Assembly: GCA_900540385.1 (NCBI GenBank)
Contig: UQFY01000007.1
Location: forward strand, 1-64,000
Direction: 5' to 3'
DNA from: an uncultured Mollicutes bacterium
GTDB lineage: Bacteria > Bacillota_I > Bacilli_A > RFN20 > CAG-826
DNA length: 64,000 nucleotides
Position numbers and translations under genes: made by a program. A model generated the notes under the pieces. It did no database searches. It was not told where the DNA came from and saw only the letters and a list, made by a program, of their open reading frames with translations. Below, one piece after another: positions 9,901 through 17,255 of the stretch (within the stretch, counting starts at the first letter, position 1; each line of letters opens with the position of its first letter).

Positions 9901-9986
9901 GTTGCAGAGCAGCCTAAAAATATAGCAAACGACGCCCATTGAACAATTTTCTTGAATAGAATTCCTTTTTTCACGACGACTTTCAT
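6918..9986 (-). CDS. large surface protein: Big2-type Ig-like domains plus C-terminal VanZ-like membrane domain
   Basis: 1022 residues. An N-terminal hydrophobic anchor (about 10-33) is followed by a roughly 860-residue extracytoplasmic stretch. Bacterial Ig-like (Big2) signatures are seen near residues 155-240 (for example ATVLPNNATNQNLIFSSRNP, then YVKALSAGETDI) and again near 720-810 (VSYASSNENILSINP). The C-terminal 110 residues are four hydrophobic segments with the VanZ-family pattern: HFGLFALT, GFSELIQVYTPGR, then DVGIDTAGY. VanZ proteins are membrane proteins linked to glycopeptide tolerance, but most family members are uncharacterised. The gene sits on the opposite strand inside an otherwise conserved tatD-rnmV-rsmA-ispE-glmU block. 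No clear SD precedes the start. Role unknown; a cell-envelope adhesin or sensor is possible. Confidence 0.85.
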   Translation of the reverse strand: MKVVVKKGILFKKIVQWASFAIFLGCSATILIESGIDGENSGAQSGGVTDQVQDLIDKNHDKETIKEIQDFSVSFVSPAEDNTYFVGDVLQYSLGFIPENTSYKTLNWSVSDSSILNVSESENQIVFLKQGSADVEVKSDHNPALKKTFSFIVKNIPVSSIHLKEERATLNIGEAWQINATVLPNNATNQNLIFSSRNPEIASIQEKSGYVKALSAGETDIDIVSEDQTNIKTSFHVSVNKPEETVYELTDISLQQGNYFLNSKQPSITLKGTYKNAAAKFDVNNLQINIKNNDSYVTISNKVGVRGSFSFRLTLKNNVAEKNNIDSYPLEVGVSYNDVSSKENVSVSIERLKTISLKDINQATLKKEITSYFTNFETRAETKTAIKDTTTFNVPFISSFKQIHYNTTNFLWKITKKDGSEYPVTTYFNQTSSLSKSVSYSSLKLIPISSLPEEGVVTYYPNKTNLDEYISFSFKYDILLDTSWKITDISFNKLYEDKDNIFYVGEKYNNNLLTSKIAATSKVSAVKSSLEKSELQMKIADTSIAEFIDDPTGSHIGLTFKKVGKTTLTLSSETGGVEKTYSIVGTNKPNENKLYINELEFHSSLDNTIRIDKDQVYTFDVRSSFSASFKDGTKVITENIPTSFSWEFSGKRNNLIILNDTHSIQGLKQDTENEYISLKIIVGFNGSVLETMNYKIVVSYIPVKLNAMSIEFSLISLPNEFNKVSLDWKKIPVGSTFRVIGKVNSDATNKQVSYASSNENILSINPDSGVAIANDTGKATITITSADDVSKTKSVEITITNTSSPFSFDFEKMKPLSYETVKENGNEYDNIKLDYGVAYQISIKTEVTSTSSVLSFKHHNKEGVKNAVSIDKAGRIRTRTIGKDIIEVIYGDPNSGNTYSRYLHIEVTRNARFTYNELQLLVRKSLGHFGLFALTAAFASIFIWLTFEKDIHKFIALAVSMVIGFALAGFSELIQVYTPGRFGAWKDVGIDTAGYALTVLLTVIVVAIIKLIKHLIKKKKKG

Positions 9987-10081
9987 TCTAAAACAATCAA
10001 GTCAACTTATGAATAAAGTAATGAAATTTTTTCACAAGGAATCCCGTTTTTTAACAAGTTAGCGTGTAACAAAGGTTTTAA

Positions 10082-10109
10082 TTGTTTTAGATTGCGTACA
10101 TGCTAAAAT
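10082..10109 (+). promoter_or_regulatory. promoter of ispE-glmU
   Basis: TTGTTT (10082-10087) lies 16 bases before TAAAAT (10104-10109), which is preceded by TG in extended -10 position (TGCTAAAAT). Transcription would start about 13 bases before the ispE ATG, leaving a very short leader without an obvious SD. Confidence 0.65.
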
Positions 10110-10128
10110 CTTACGTGCTTAAACAATT

Positions 10129-10998
10129 ATGTTATTTAGAAAGCACTCTCTAGCGAAAAAATCCTTCGCCAAAATAAATTTATCCCTAAAAATCGTTGGC
10201 AACCGTGAAGATGGTTACCATCTTTTAGAAATGGTGAATCTTCCTCTCACATTACACGATGTGATTGAAATTAGCATTCTTGATGGCGCTACCGATACGT
10301 ACGTCACAGCGGATGACCCCGCTTTAAATGGAATGAAAAGCAATCTTTGCCATCTGGCTGTTGAAGAGATGAGGAACGTTTTCCATTTCAAAGAAAACTT
10401 CCTTATACAAATTCATAAAGAAATCCCTTTTGCAGCAGGTTTAGGAGGAGGATCCTCTAACGCCGCTGTTGTAATTGAATCTGTGAATGAACTTCTGAAT
10501 CTTAAGGCTACTCATGAACAACTTTTGGAAATCGCCCTTAAGATTGGTGCAGATGTTCCTTTCTTTTTCTTAAATAAACCTGCTGTTCTTACTGGCATTG
10601 GAGAAAACATGAAAGAGATTCATGTGAAAGAAAAATACCATTGCTTGTTGGTCAAGCCAACGCAAGGCGTTTCCACGGTCGCATGTTATAAAGTTTGTGA
10701 TCAATTTGAGCATTTACCTATCAACACCGAAGAAATCTTAAAAGGTTTAGAAGAAGGCGATGATTCTTTAATTCAAAAAAATATGGGCAATGATTTAGAG
10801 GCCCCTGCAACATCCATTCTTCCGGAAATTGCTATTGTATTAAAGGAACTAACTGCCTTAGGATTTACTTTAGTGGGAATGTCTGGCTCTGGATCTTGTT
10901 GCTTTGCTTTGACGACAGATTTGAAAAAAGCCAAGGAAGCATATAAGCGTTTAGAGGATTCCGACTATACCGTCCGTCTTTGTGATGTGATTCGTTAA
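10129..10998 (+). CDS. ispE: 4-diphosphocytidyl-2-C-methyl-D-erythritol kinase
   Basis: 289 residues, a GHMP kinase of the MEP isoprenoid pathway; it phosphorylates CDP-methylerythritol. Diagnostic sequences are AKINLSLKIVGNREDGYH at the N-terminus, the ATP-binding glycine-rich loop PFAAGLGGGSSNAA (around 102-115), the ADVPFF motif and GMSGSGSCCFAL near the C-terminus. No SD is visible before the ATG; the leader would be only about 13 bases, so initiation may be near-leaderless. It is followed by glmU after ten bases, the two being neighbours in Bacillus as well. Confidence 0.95.
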   Translation: MLFRKHSLAKKSFAKINLSLKIVGNREDGYHLLEMVNLPLTLHDVIEISILDGATDTYVTADDPALNGMKSNLCHLAVEEMRNVFHFKENFLIQIHKEIPFAAGLGGGSSNAAVVIESVNELLNLKATHEQLLEIALKIGADVPFFFLNKPAVLTGIGENMKEIHVKEKYHCLLVKPTQGVSTVACYKVCDQFEHLPINTEEILKGLEEGDDSLIQKNMGNDLEAPATSILPEIAIVLKELTALGFTLVGMSGSGSCCFALTTDLKKAKEAYKRLEDSDYTVRLCDVIR

Positions 10999-11008
10999 GG
11001 AGAATTTT

Positions 11009-11968
11009 ATGAGTCGTTATGCAATTATTTTAGCTGCAGGAAAAGGCAGCAGAATGAAATCAAAAAGAGATGACATCTCTAAGGTTTCTTTCCCAATTTT
11101 AGGCCAACCATTAGTTAAATATGTTATCGAGGCATTAAAACCTCTTCATCTTGAAAAGTTGATTGCTGTTGTTGGCTTTGGTGGCAAAACATCAGAAAAA
11201 GTCGTGAAAGATGATTGTGAAGTTGTTTGGCAACACGAACAAAAAGGCGCCGGACATGCTGTTATGATGACATCTCCTTTATTAGAAGGAAAAGAAGGAG
11301 AAACCATCGTTTGTTGTGGGGATACCCCTCTTCTTTCTAGCCAAACATTAGAAAAGATGTTCCAATACCATGAAGAAAATCATAATGATTTAACAGTCAT
11401 GACTTTCGTTTTAGACAATCCTTTCGGTTATGGAAGAATTATTAAAGAAAATGGCCGTTTCATGAGAATCGTGGAACAAAGGGACACCACGCCAGAAACT
11501 GCTTGTGTGAAAGAAGTGAATGCCGGTGTTTATATCTTTAACAATAAAGCTCTTTTTGAAGCACTTAAGAATTTAAAGACCGATAATGCGGCCGGCGAAT
11601 ATTACATAACCGATGCCATTGAAATCTTTGTGAAAGAGGGCTTAAAAACAGATACGTTCCGCGTGGAAGATATTAGCGAAACTCTTGGAGTAAATGACCG
11701 TGCTCAATTAGCGGTTGCCGCTAAACTCTTGCAAAAGAGAATCAATCATCAACATATGATTAATGGTGTGACCATCGAGGATCCTGATAACACCTATATC
11801 GCTCCAAACGTGAAAATTGGCGCAGATAGTATCATCAAGCCTGGTTCTTATATTTTGGGGAACACCGTTATTGGAGAAGAATGCGTTATTGGACCAAACG
11901 CCGTCTTGGATTCCGTTACTGTAAAAGATAACGAAATTGTTAAACCGAACGAGATTCGTCAAAAATAA
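11009..11968 (+). CDS. glmU: short GlmU-type UDP-N-acetylglucosamine pyrophosphorylase
   Basis: 319 residues against about 450 for bifunctional GlmU. The N-terminal uridylyltransferase domain is intact: LAAGKGSRMKS, the substrate-binding QHEQKGAGHAV, CGDTPLL and FGYGRI. After about residue 230 only a short left-handed beta-helix remains (IAPNVKIGADSIIKPGSYIL), ending at NEIRQK. The part that carries the acetyltransferase active site in full-length GlmU is absent. The protein should make UDP-GlcNAc from GlcNAc-1-P, but another enzyme must supply the acetyl transfer. It follows ispE closely and is terminated by a strong hairpin, so the short form is not caused by a sequencing frameshift in an obvious way: no GlmU-like continuation is seen downstream. 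Confidence 0.88.
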   Translation: MSRYAIILAAGKGSRMKSKRDDISKVSFPILGQPLVKYVIEALKPLHLEKLIAVVGFGGKTSEKVVKDDCEVVWQHEQKGAGHAVMMTSPLLEGKEGETIVCCGDTPLLSSQTLEKMFQYHEENHNDLTVMTFVLDNPFGYGRIIKENGRFMRIVEQRDTTPETACVKEVNAGVYIFNNKALFEALKNLKTDNAAGEYYITDAIEIFVKEGLKTDTFRVEDISETLGVNDRAQLAVAAKLLQKRINHQHMINGVTIEDPDNTYIAPNVKIGADSIIKPGSYILGNTVIGEECVIGPNAVLDSVTVKDNEIVKPNEIRQK

Positions 11969-11985
11969 CTGATTGCCATATCAAT

Positions 11986-12015
11986 AAAACGTCTTCAAAA
12001 ACGAAGGCGTTTTTT
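11986..12015 (+). terminator. intrinsic terminator after glmU
   Basis: An 11-bp stem (AAAACGTCTTC at 11986-11996 with GAAGGCGTTTT at 12003-12013, one G-T pair) with a six-base loop runs into a T run to 12015. Confidence 0.9.
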
Positions 12016-12022
12016 AAATGCT

Positions 12023-12040
12023 CATTTTTGAGCAAAAATG
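12023..12040 (+). promoter_or_regulatory. palindromic operator-like site upstream of rhaB
   Basis: CATTTTTGAGCAAAAATG reads as an inverted repeat of eight bases each side of AG. Its core TTTTTGAGCAAAAA (12025-12038) recurs exactly at 38892-38905, upstream of the large glycan operon. It lies about 87 bases before the rhaB start and just after the glmU terminator. A common regulator is inferred, not shown. Confidence 0.45.
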
Positions 12041-12060
12041 AATAAAGAAACCCCTTAAAA

Positions 12061-12071
12061 TAATCATTTAT
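12061..12071 (+). promoter_or_regulatory. candidate DeoR-regulator operator upstream of rhaB
   Basis: TAATCATTTAT is present here and, in reverse complement, at 18069-18079 ahead of the deoR-family gene. A second shared word, AACAAAAAC-R-AT, is at 12082-12093 and 18047-18057. Sharing of both by the operon and the nearby regulator suggests regulator binding sites. Confidence 0.45.
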
Positions 12072-12107
12072 CAACAAAATGAACAAAAACGATAGGAGAA
12101 TTTTAAT

Positions 12108-12146
12108 ATGGTAAACTATTATCGTTATGAAAGTAATTGCCATTGA
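12108..12146 (+). CDS. possible 12-codon leader peptide overlapping rhaB
   Basis: An AGGAG at 12094-12098 has ideal spacing to the ATG at 12108, which opens MVNYYRYESNCH before a TGA at 12144-12146. This frame overlaps the rhaB start at 12127, which itself has no SD. The arrangement would allow rhaB translation to be coupled to leader translation. It could be chance; the peptide has no recognisable regulatory codon run except three Tyr. Confidence 0.3.
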   Translation: MVNYYRYESNCH

Positions 12147-13527
12147 TTTAGGCGCGACCAGCGGACGAGTGATGACTATCACTCATGAAAATCATCATTT
12201 CTCTTATCAAGAGAATTCTCGGTTTTTAAATCGTACTTACACCGATGAAAATGGGTATCTTCATTGGGATTTCCCTTATTTGTTTGAAAACATCAAAAAA
12301 GGAATCCTTACTGCGTTAAGCGAAAACCCTGATGCGGAATCTATCTCCATTGATACATGGGGTGTGGATTACGGAATTATTCGTGATGGAAAATTATTAC
12401 ACGATCCATATTGTTATCGCGACTCCCACTCTTTTGAAAGCCAAGAGAAAACCTTAGAAAAAATCCCTTTCTCTAAAATCTATTCCTTAACGGGCATTCA
12501 AAATATTCATTTCAATACTATTTATCAATTAGCAGGCGATTCAACGGAATTCCTTGAAGGAGACACCTTTTTGATGATTCCTGATTTAATCGCTTATTTC
12601 TTAAGCGGAGCGAAGAGATTAGAAGAAACCAACGCTTCCACTACCTCTCTTTATCTTAGAAAAGAAGGAAAGATTTCTCGTGAGCTTCTCAATGTTATTG
12701 GAATTAATGAATCTTTGTTCCCTCCTATTATCAAACCAGGGGAGACATATGGTCTTTTAAAGAAAGAATTCTTACCAAAAGGCTTGAATAAAGACATCAA
12801 AGTCATCGCTTGCGGAAGCCACGATACCGCTTCTGCTGTTCTGGGTGCAAATGGTGAAGGAGATTTCGCTTATATCTCTAGCGGAACTTGGTCGCTTATT
12901 GGCACAGAACTCCAAGATCCTTTAATGAGCGAACAATGTCGCTTATATAACTTCACGAACGAAATAGGCTACAACCACACCATCCGTTTCCTTAAGAATA
13001 CGATGGGTATGTTCATCATTAATGAAATCAGAAATGACTTTAAGAACAAAGGAATTGAGATAAGCAATAAAGATATCGTTCCTTTGGTGAATATGGAGAA
13101 AGATGTTAACGCGACCATCGATGTAAATGATCCAGTATTTGAAAAACCTGGGAACATGATTGCGAAAATGGATAAATATCTCGCTGATACCAAGCAAGAA
13201 AAGCCAACTACCTTAGGTGAATACATGAAGCTCATCTACCGTTCCATGGCAAAAAACTATAAAGAAACAATTTCTCAATTAGAGGAACTAACGAATCGCA
13301 AAATCCATTCCATCTTGATCGTTGGCGGAGGAAATCAAGCAGCTATTTTGAACCAATATTTAGCAAATGCATGTCAAATCAAGGTTGTAACAGGCGCCTC
13401 GGAAGCAACGATCCTTGGAAACGCCATGGCTCAGTTTATTGCCTTAGGGGAAATCCCTAATGCCATTGAAGGAAGAAAGGATATTGCTGCATCCATCTCT
13501 TCTAAAACCTACTATCCAAATTGTTAA
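12127..13527 (+). CDS. rhaB: rhamnulokinase
   Basis: 466 residues. RhaB phosphorylates L-rhamnulose to L-rhamnulose 1-phosphate in the cytoplasm. FGGY-kinase features: N-terminal phosphate-binding IDLGATSGR, then SIDTWGVDYGI, the catalytic region CGSHDTASAV, SSGTWSLIG and the C-terminal ATP-binding IVGGGNQAAIL. The start at MKVIAIDLG is the natural one, although no SD sits right before it; the nearest AGGAG serves the short overlapping frame upstream. First gene of rhaBAD, 21 bases before rhaA. Confidence 0.94.
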   Translation: MKVIAIDLGATSGRVMTITHENHHFSYQENSRFLNRTYTDENGYLHWDFPYLFENIKKGILTALSENPDAESISIDTWGVDYGIIRDGKLLHDPYCYRDSHSFESQEKTLEKIPFSKIYSLTGIQNIHFNTIYQLAGDSTEFLEGDTFLMIPDLIAYFLSGAKRLEETNASTTSLYLRKEGKISRELLNVIGINESLFPPIIKPGETYGLLKKEFLPKGLNKDIKVIACGSHDTASAVLGANGEGDFAYISSGTWSLIGTELQDPLMSEQCRLYNFTNEIGYNHTIRFLKNTMGMFIINEIRNDFKNKGIEISNKDIVPLVNMEKDVNATIDVNDPVFEKPGNMIAKMDKYLADTKQEKPTTLGEYMKLIYRSMAKNYKETISQLEELTNRKIHSILIVGGGNQAAILNQYLANACQIKVVTGASEATILGNAMAQFIALGEIPNAIEGRKDIAASISSKTYYPNC

Positions 13528-13548
13528 TACTTAGGAGGAAAAATATAT

Positions 13549-14808
13549 ATGTCTATCGAAGAAAATTATGAAAAAGCCAAGAAAGAATATGAAGAGCTTG
13601 GCGTTGATGTTGAAGCTGCTTTAGAAAGGGTAAAAAACATCCCAATCTCCGTTCATTGCTGGCAAGGCGATGATGTGTTAGGGCTTGAAGGCTGCACCTC
13701 TCTTGATGGTGGAATTCAAACCACTGGCAACTACATCGGCAAAGCACGTAACAAAGAAGAACTTTTTGAGGATATCAAGAAAGCCTTCTCTTTAATGCCA
13801 GGAAAGAAAAGATTAAACTTACACGCTTCTTATGCCATTTTAGGTGATGACGCTGGTAAGGTTGACCGCGATCAATACACTTACGAATATTTCAAAGAGT
13901 GGACTGAACTTGGAAAAGAAATCGGTTTGGATGGTATTGATTTTAACCCTACTTATTTCTCTTCCCCTAAAGTAAAAGATAATCTTACTCTTTCTTCTCC
14001 AGATGAAGAAACGCGTCATTTCTGGATTGAACATGGTAAGAGATGCCTTGAAATCTCCAATGAATTCGGAAGAGCTTTCGGTAAACCATGTATGATGAAT
14101 ATTTGGATTCCGGATGGATACAAAGACGTTCCTGCGGATAGATTATCCCCACGTATGCGTTTAAAAGATTCCCTTGATCAAATTCTTGCCGATAAAGGCT
14201 GGAGCAAGGAATACGTCATTCCAACCGTTGAAAGCAAAGTGTTTGGCATTGGCTTAGAATCCTATACTGTTGGTTCTAGCGAATTCTATCAAAACTATGC
14301 AGCAACAAGAGGAATTACTTGCTTAATGGATATGGGACATTATCATCCAACCGAAGTTGTCTCTGATAAGATTCCGTCCTTGCTTTGCTTCTATGACAAG
14401 CTTGCTCTCCACGTTTCCCGCCCTGTTCGCTGGGATTCCGACCACGTTGTTATCTTTGATGACGAATTAAAAGAAGTCGCAAAAGAAATCATTCGTAACC
14501 ACGCTGAAAATAAAGTCATGATTGGCTTGGATTATTTTGATGCCTCTATTAATCGTATCGCAGCTTGGATTACTGGCGAAAGAAGCATGCAAAAAGCCTT
14601 ACTTTACGCAGCCCTTCTTCCAAATGAAGAAATGGCAGCTCTCCAAAAAGATGCCAATTTCACCAAGCTTATGTGCATGCAAGAGAAAGTGAAGATGTTG
14701 CCATTCGGTGATGTTTGGAATGAGTACCTTAGACGTCAAGGCATGAATGATAACTATTACGATGATGTCATGAAATACGAGAAAGATGTTTTATCTAAGA
14801 GGAAATAA
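13549..14808 (+). CDS. rhaA: L-rhamnose isomerase
   Basis: 419 residues, the usual RhaA length. It converts L-rhamnose to L-rhamnulose using divalent metal ions. Family landmarks include HCWQGDDV near residue 35, LHASYAI, NIWIPDGYKD, the metal-binding MDMGHYHPTEVVSDK, and GLDYFDASINRIAAW. A strong SD (TTAGGAGGAAA) precedes the ATG. It lies between rhaB and rhaD with short gaps, so the three are one operon. Confidence 0.96.
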   Translation: MSIEENYEKAKKEYEELGVDVEAALERVKNIPISVHCWQGDDVLGLEGCTSLDGGIQTTGNYIGKARNKEELFEDIKKAFSLMPGKKRLNLHASYAILGDDAGKVDRDQYTYEYFKEWTELGKEIGLDGIDFNPTYFSSPKVKDNLTLSSPDEETRHFWIEHGKRCLEISNEFGRAFGKPCMMNIWIPDGYKDVPADRLSPRMRLKDSLDQILADKGWSKEYVIPTVESKVFGIGLESYTVGSSEFYQNYAATRGITCLMDMGHYHPTEVVSDKIPSLLCFYDKLALHVSRPVRWDSDHVVIFDDELKEVAKEIIRNHAENKVMIGLDYFDASINRIAAWITGERSMQKALLYAALLPNEEMAALQKDANFTKLMCMQEKVKMLPFGDVWNEYLRRQGMNDNYYDDVMKYEKDVLSKRK

Positions 14809-14811
14809 AAA

Positions 14812-15657
14812 ATGAAAGACATATTAAACGCACCTTTTTTAAAGGAATTTGAGAAAACCGCTTCAAACATGTATCGTTTGGGGTGGGATGAAAGAAATGG
14901 TGGAAACATTTCCTATTTATTAAAAGAAGAGGAAGTTGCGGAGTATCTCGATATTCACAACGTGATTCGTAATATCCCTCTTGCTGGGGTTCATGCTTCT
15001 TCTTTAGACGCTTCCCCTCTTGCTGGCAAATATTTCATGGTTACCGGAACTGGCAAATATTTCAAGAACGTAGAAGATGACCCAGAAACCAATGTTGGTA
15101 TCTTCCGTGTTGCTCAAGATGGCAAATCCGTCGAACTCCTTTGGGGCTATAAAGATGGAGGAAGATTTACTTCCGAGCTTCCTGCTCATTTAATGTCTCA
15201 CATGGCTAGATTAGCCGTAGATCCTGAGAACCGTGTTGTCATGCATTGTCATCCAACAAACATCCTTGCTATGACCTATGTTCACCCTCTTGATGAAAAG
15301 AGTTTCTCTCACACTCTTTGGCAAATGTCCACGGAATGTGTCGTTGTTTTCCCAGAAGGCGTTGGCGTTCTTCCATGGATGTTATGCGGAACGGATGAAA
15401 TCGGTGTTGCTACTGCAAAGAAGATGCACGACTTCCGTATTGTCTTATGGACCAACCATGGCATTTATGGTGTTGGTAAAACCCTTGATGAGGCTTTTGG
15501 CCTTATCGAAACGGTTGAAAAAGCCGCGACCATCTATAACATCATTGGCACAAGACCTATCTTAAATAACATTTCCGATGAAGACATGGTTCAACTTGTT
15601 CATATCTTCAAACTTGAAAATGTCGTACGTTGGGATTTCCTTGACGTAAAAAGATAA
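14812..15657 (+). CDS. rhaD: rhamnulose-1-phosphate aldolase
   Basis: 281 residues. This class II aldolase splits L-rhamnulose 1-phosphate into dihydroxyacetone phosphate and L-lactaldehyde. Zn ligands are visible in HCHPTN and in the later NHGIYGVG motif. RNGGNISY near the N-terminus and VTGTGKYFKNV match the phosphate-binding segments of the family. It starts three bases after rhaA with GAGGAAA as SD, and a terminator follows. No lactaldehyde reductase or dehydrogenase gene is next to it. Confidence 0.94.
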   Translation: MKDILNAPFLKEFEKTASNMYRLGWDERNGGNISYLLKEEEVAEYLDIHNVIRNIPLAGVHASSLDASPLAGKYFMVTGTGKYFKNVEDDPETNVGIFRVAQDGKSVELLWGYKDGGRFTSELPAHLMSHMARLAVDPENRVVMHCHPTNILAMTYVHPLDEKSFSHTLWQMSTECVVVFPEGVGVLPWMLCGTDEIGVATAKKMHDFRIVLWTNHGIYGVGKTLDEAFGLIETVEKAATIYNIIGTRPILNNISDEDMVQLVHIFKLENVVRWDFLDVKR

Positions 15658-15677
15658 GCAATCCGTTTAACCTTCCT

Positions 15678-15703
15678 AGCCCGGTTTCCCCTGGGCTTTT
15701 TTT
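15678..15703 (+). terminator. intrinsic terminator after rhaD
   Basis: AGCCC (15678-15682) pairs with GGGCT (15693-15697) around a short loop and is followed by seven T. It closes the rha operon. Confidence 0.85.
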
Positions 15704-15829
15704 GCTTATATTGATACATGTCCTCGCTTTTTTGTTTATAAACCTTTTCTAAAACACTTATTTCTTTCAAAAAGGAATTAAGCTGAGAAACTACTTTTAA
15801 AGTGTGTGCTCGACAATACTAGAAAATAA

Positions 15830-15843
15830 TGTGTGTTTACACA
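15830..15843 (+). promoter_or_regulatory. upstream copy of the TGTGT-ACACA palindrome
   Basis: TGTGTGTTTACACA differs by one base from the palindrome at 15925-15938, which suggests a second site for the same binding protein ahead of the ATPase gene. The rest of the 293-base gap between rhaD and the ATPase gene shows nothing else I can name. Confidence 0.5.
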
Positions 15844-15903
15844 AAAATATCTACAAATCTATATTAGTAAATAGAATTTTAATGAAATAACGGCATTCCT
15901 ATG

Positions 15904-15938
15904 TATAATGTTTATAGAAATTAATGTGTATTTACACA
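15904..15938 (+). promoter_or_regulatory. -10 box and 14-bp palindrome ahead of the DUF4143 ATPase gene
   Basis: A consensus TATAAT (15904-15909) is followed after 15 bases by the perfect palindrome TGTGTATTTACACA (15925-15938), which would sit at or just after the transcription start and ends 12 bases before the ATG. No good SD is present. An operator for repression is likely. The ATPase gene at 63121 has the same layout with a different palindrome. Confidence 0.55.
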
Positions 15939-15950
15939 AAAGCTTCTATT

Positions 15951-17249
15951 ATGGAAAAAATCAATCGAAAAGGATACTTAGATAAAGCTGTCTCTTTGAT
16001 TGGAGACGGTCAAATTAAAATCATTACGGGATTACGAAGATCTGGCAAATCGTATCTTCTTTCCCGTTTGCTAACCGATTATTTGTTAGAAAATGGCGTA
16101 AAAAAAGAATCTATCACGTCTTTTTCTTTGAATAAGATGAGAGATTCATCTTTTAGAAACGTAATCGATTTGTCGAAAGAAATCAATCGAAGAGTGTCTA
16201 CAATGCCAGAAGGTAGGAAATTTATTTTTATTGATGAGATTCAACTATGCAAGGATTCCATCAATCCCGCAAATCCAACTCAGAAACTAACGTTTTATGA
16301 TCTTTTAAATGATTATCAAGGAGAGGATGAATTTGATGTTTTTGTTACAGGCAGCAATTCTCACCTTCTTTCAAAAGATATTGCAACCGATTTTCGTGGG
16401 AAAGGGGAAGTCATTGAAATGCACCCTCTATCCTTTAAGGAATTTCACGAATATAAACAAAGGGATGTGTACACTGACTATAACGAGTATTTCACCTTTG
16501 GTGGAATGCCTTATGCTGCCTCTTCATGTAAGAACAATGAAGAAAAAATTCGATATTTAAAGAATCTTTTCCAGGAAACGTATTTAAGAGACATTAAGGA
16601 ACACGTTAACTTAGAAAGAGAAGACGTCTTAGAACAACTTATCTTGGATCTTTGTTCTTCTATAGGTTCTTTTACGAATCCCTCTAAGATTGCTAGACTT
16701 TTAAAACAAACCAAGGGCATTGCTATTTCTGATGAAACGATTGCGAAGTACTTGATGGGCTGCGTCGATTCTTTTCTGTTCGCTGAAGCGAAGAAATATG
16801 ACATAAAAGGGAAAAACTACTTCACCTACCCATCTAAATATTACGTTGCAGATATAGGCTTAAGAAATTGTTGGCTAAACCTTAGGCAACAAGAAGAGAA
16901 CCATATCATGGAAAACATGATATTTAATGAACTTATAAGCAGAGGCATGAAGCCGGATGTAGGCGTTATGGAATCGTTTGAAAAGGACGCGAACGCCAAA
17001 ACCATTCGCAAAGAAAGAGAAATTGATTTTGTAATTAATTCCCCTGAAGGAAAATACTATATTCAATCCGCTTTTGAAATTTCTAATTCCAGCAAAATGG
17101 AACAAGAAACAGCTTCTCTTAAAAAGTTATGTGATTATCGTAAGAAAATTATCGTAAACAAAGATACGCCAAAACCATATTATGACGAGAATGGCATCTT
17201 CCATTGCTCTATTTATGATTTTTTGTTAGACGACGATATTTTGAAATAA
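15951..17249 (+). CDS. AAA ATPase with DUF4143 C-terminal domain
   Basis: 432 residues from the ATG reading MEKINRKGYL; an upstream in-frame ATG at 15924 would run through the palindrome and is less likely. N-terminal AAA_14-type ATPase: Walker A GLRRSGKS (about 28-35), Walker B KFIFIDEIQ, sensor TGSNSHLLS. The second half contains the FTFGGMPYA motif and a helical plus nuclease-like C-terminal domain (DUF4143) ending with EREIDFVINSPEGKYYIQ, a pattern of acidic residues and K or Q reminiscent of a PD-(D/E)XK fold. Function is unknown in the family. It stands alone between the rha operon and a convergent deoR-type gene and is of the same subfamily as the partial gene at 63121. Confidence 0.85.
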   Translation: MEKINRKGYLDKAVSLIGDGQIKIITGLRRSGKSYLLSRLLTDYLLENGVKKESITSFSLNKMRDSSFRNVIDLSKEINRRVSTMPEGRKFIFIDEIQLCKDSINPANPTQKLTFYDLLNDYQGEDEFDVFVTGSNSHLLSKDIATDFRGKGEVIEMHPLSFKEFHEYKQRDVYTDYNEYFTFGGMPYAASSCKNNEEKIRYLKNLFQETYLRDIKEHVNLEREDVLEQLILDLCSSIGSFTNPSKIARLLKQTKGIAISDETIAKYLMGCVDSFLFAEAKKYDIKGKNYFTYPSKYYVADIGLRNCWLNLRQQEENHIMENMIFNELISRGMKPDVGVMESFEKDANAKTIRKEREIDFVINSPEGKYYIQSAFEISNSSKMEQETASLKKLCDYRKKIIVNKDTPKPYYDENGIFHCSIYDFLLDDDILK

Positions 17250-17255
17250 ATCGAA

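Noticed and set aside
10129..10131. Possibility of a different ispE start because no SD is present
   Set aside because: The next internal Met is beyond the conserved AKINLSL motif, so the ATG at 10129 must be used despite the short leader.
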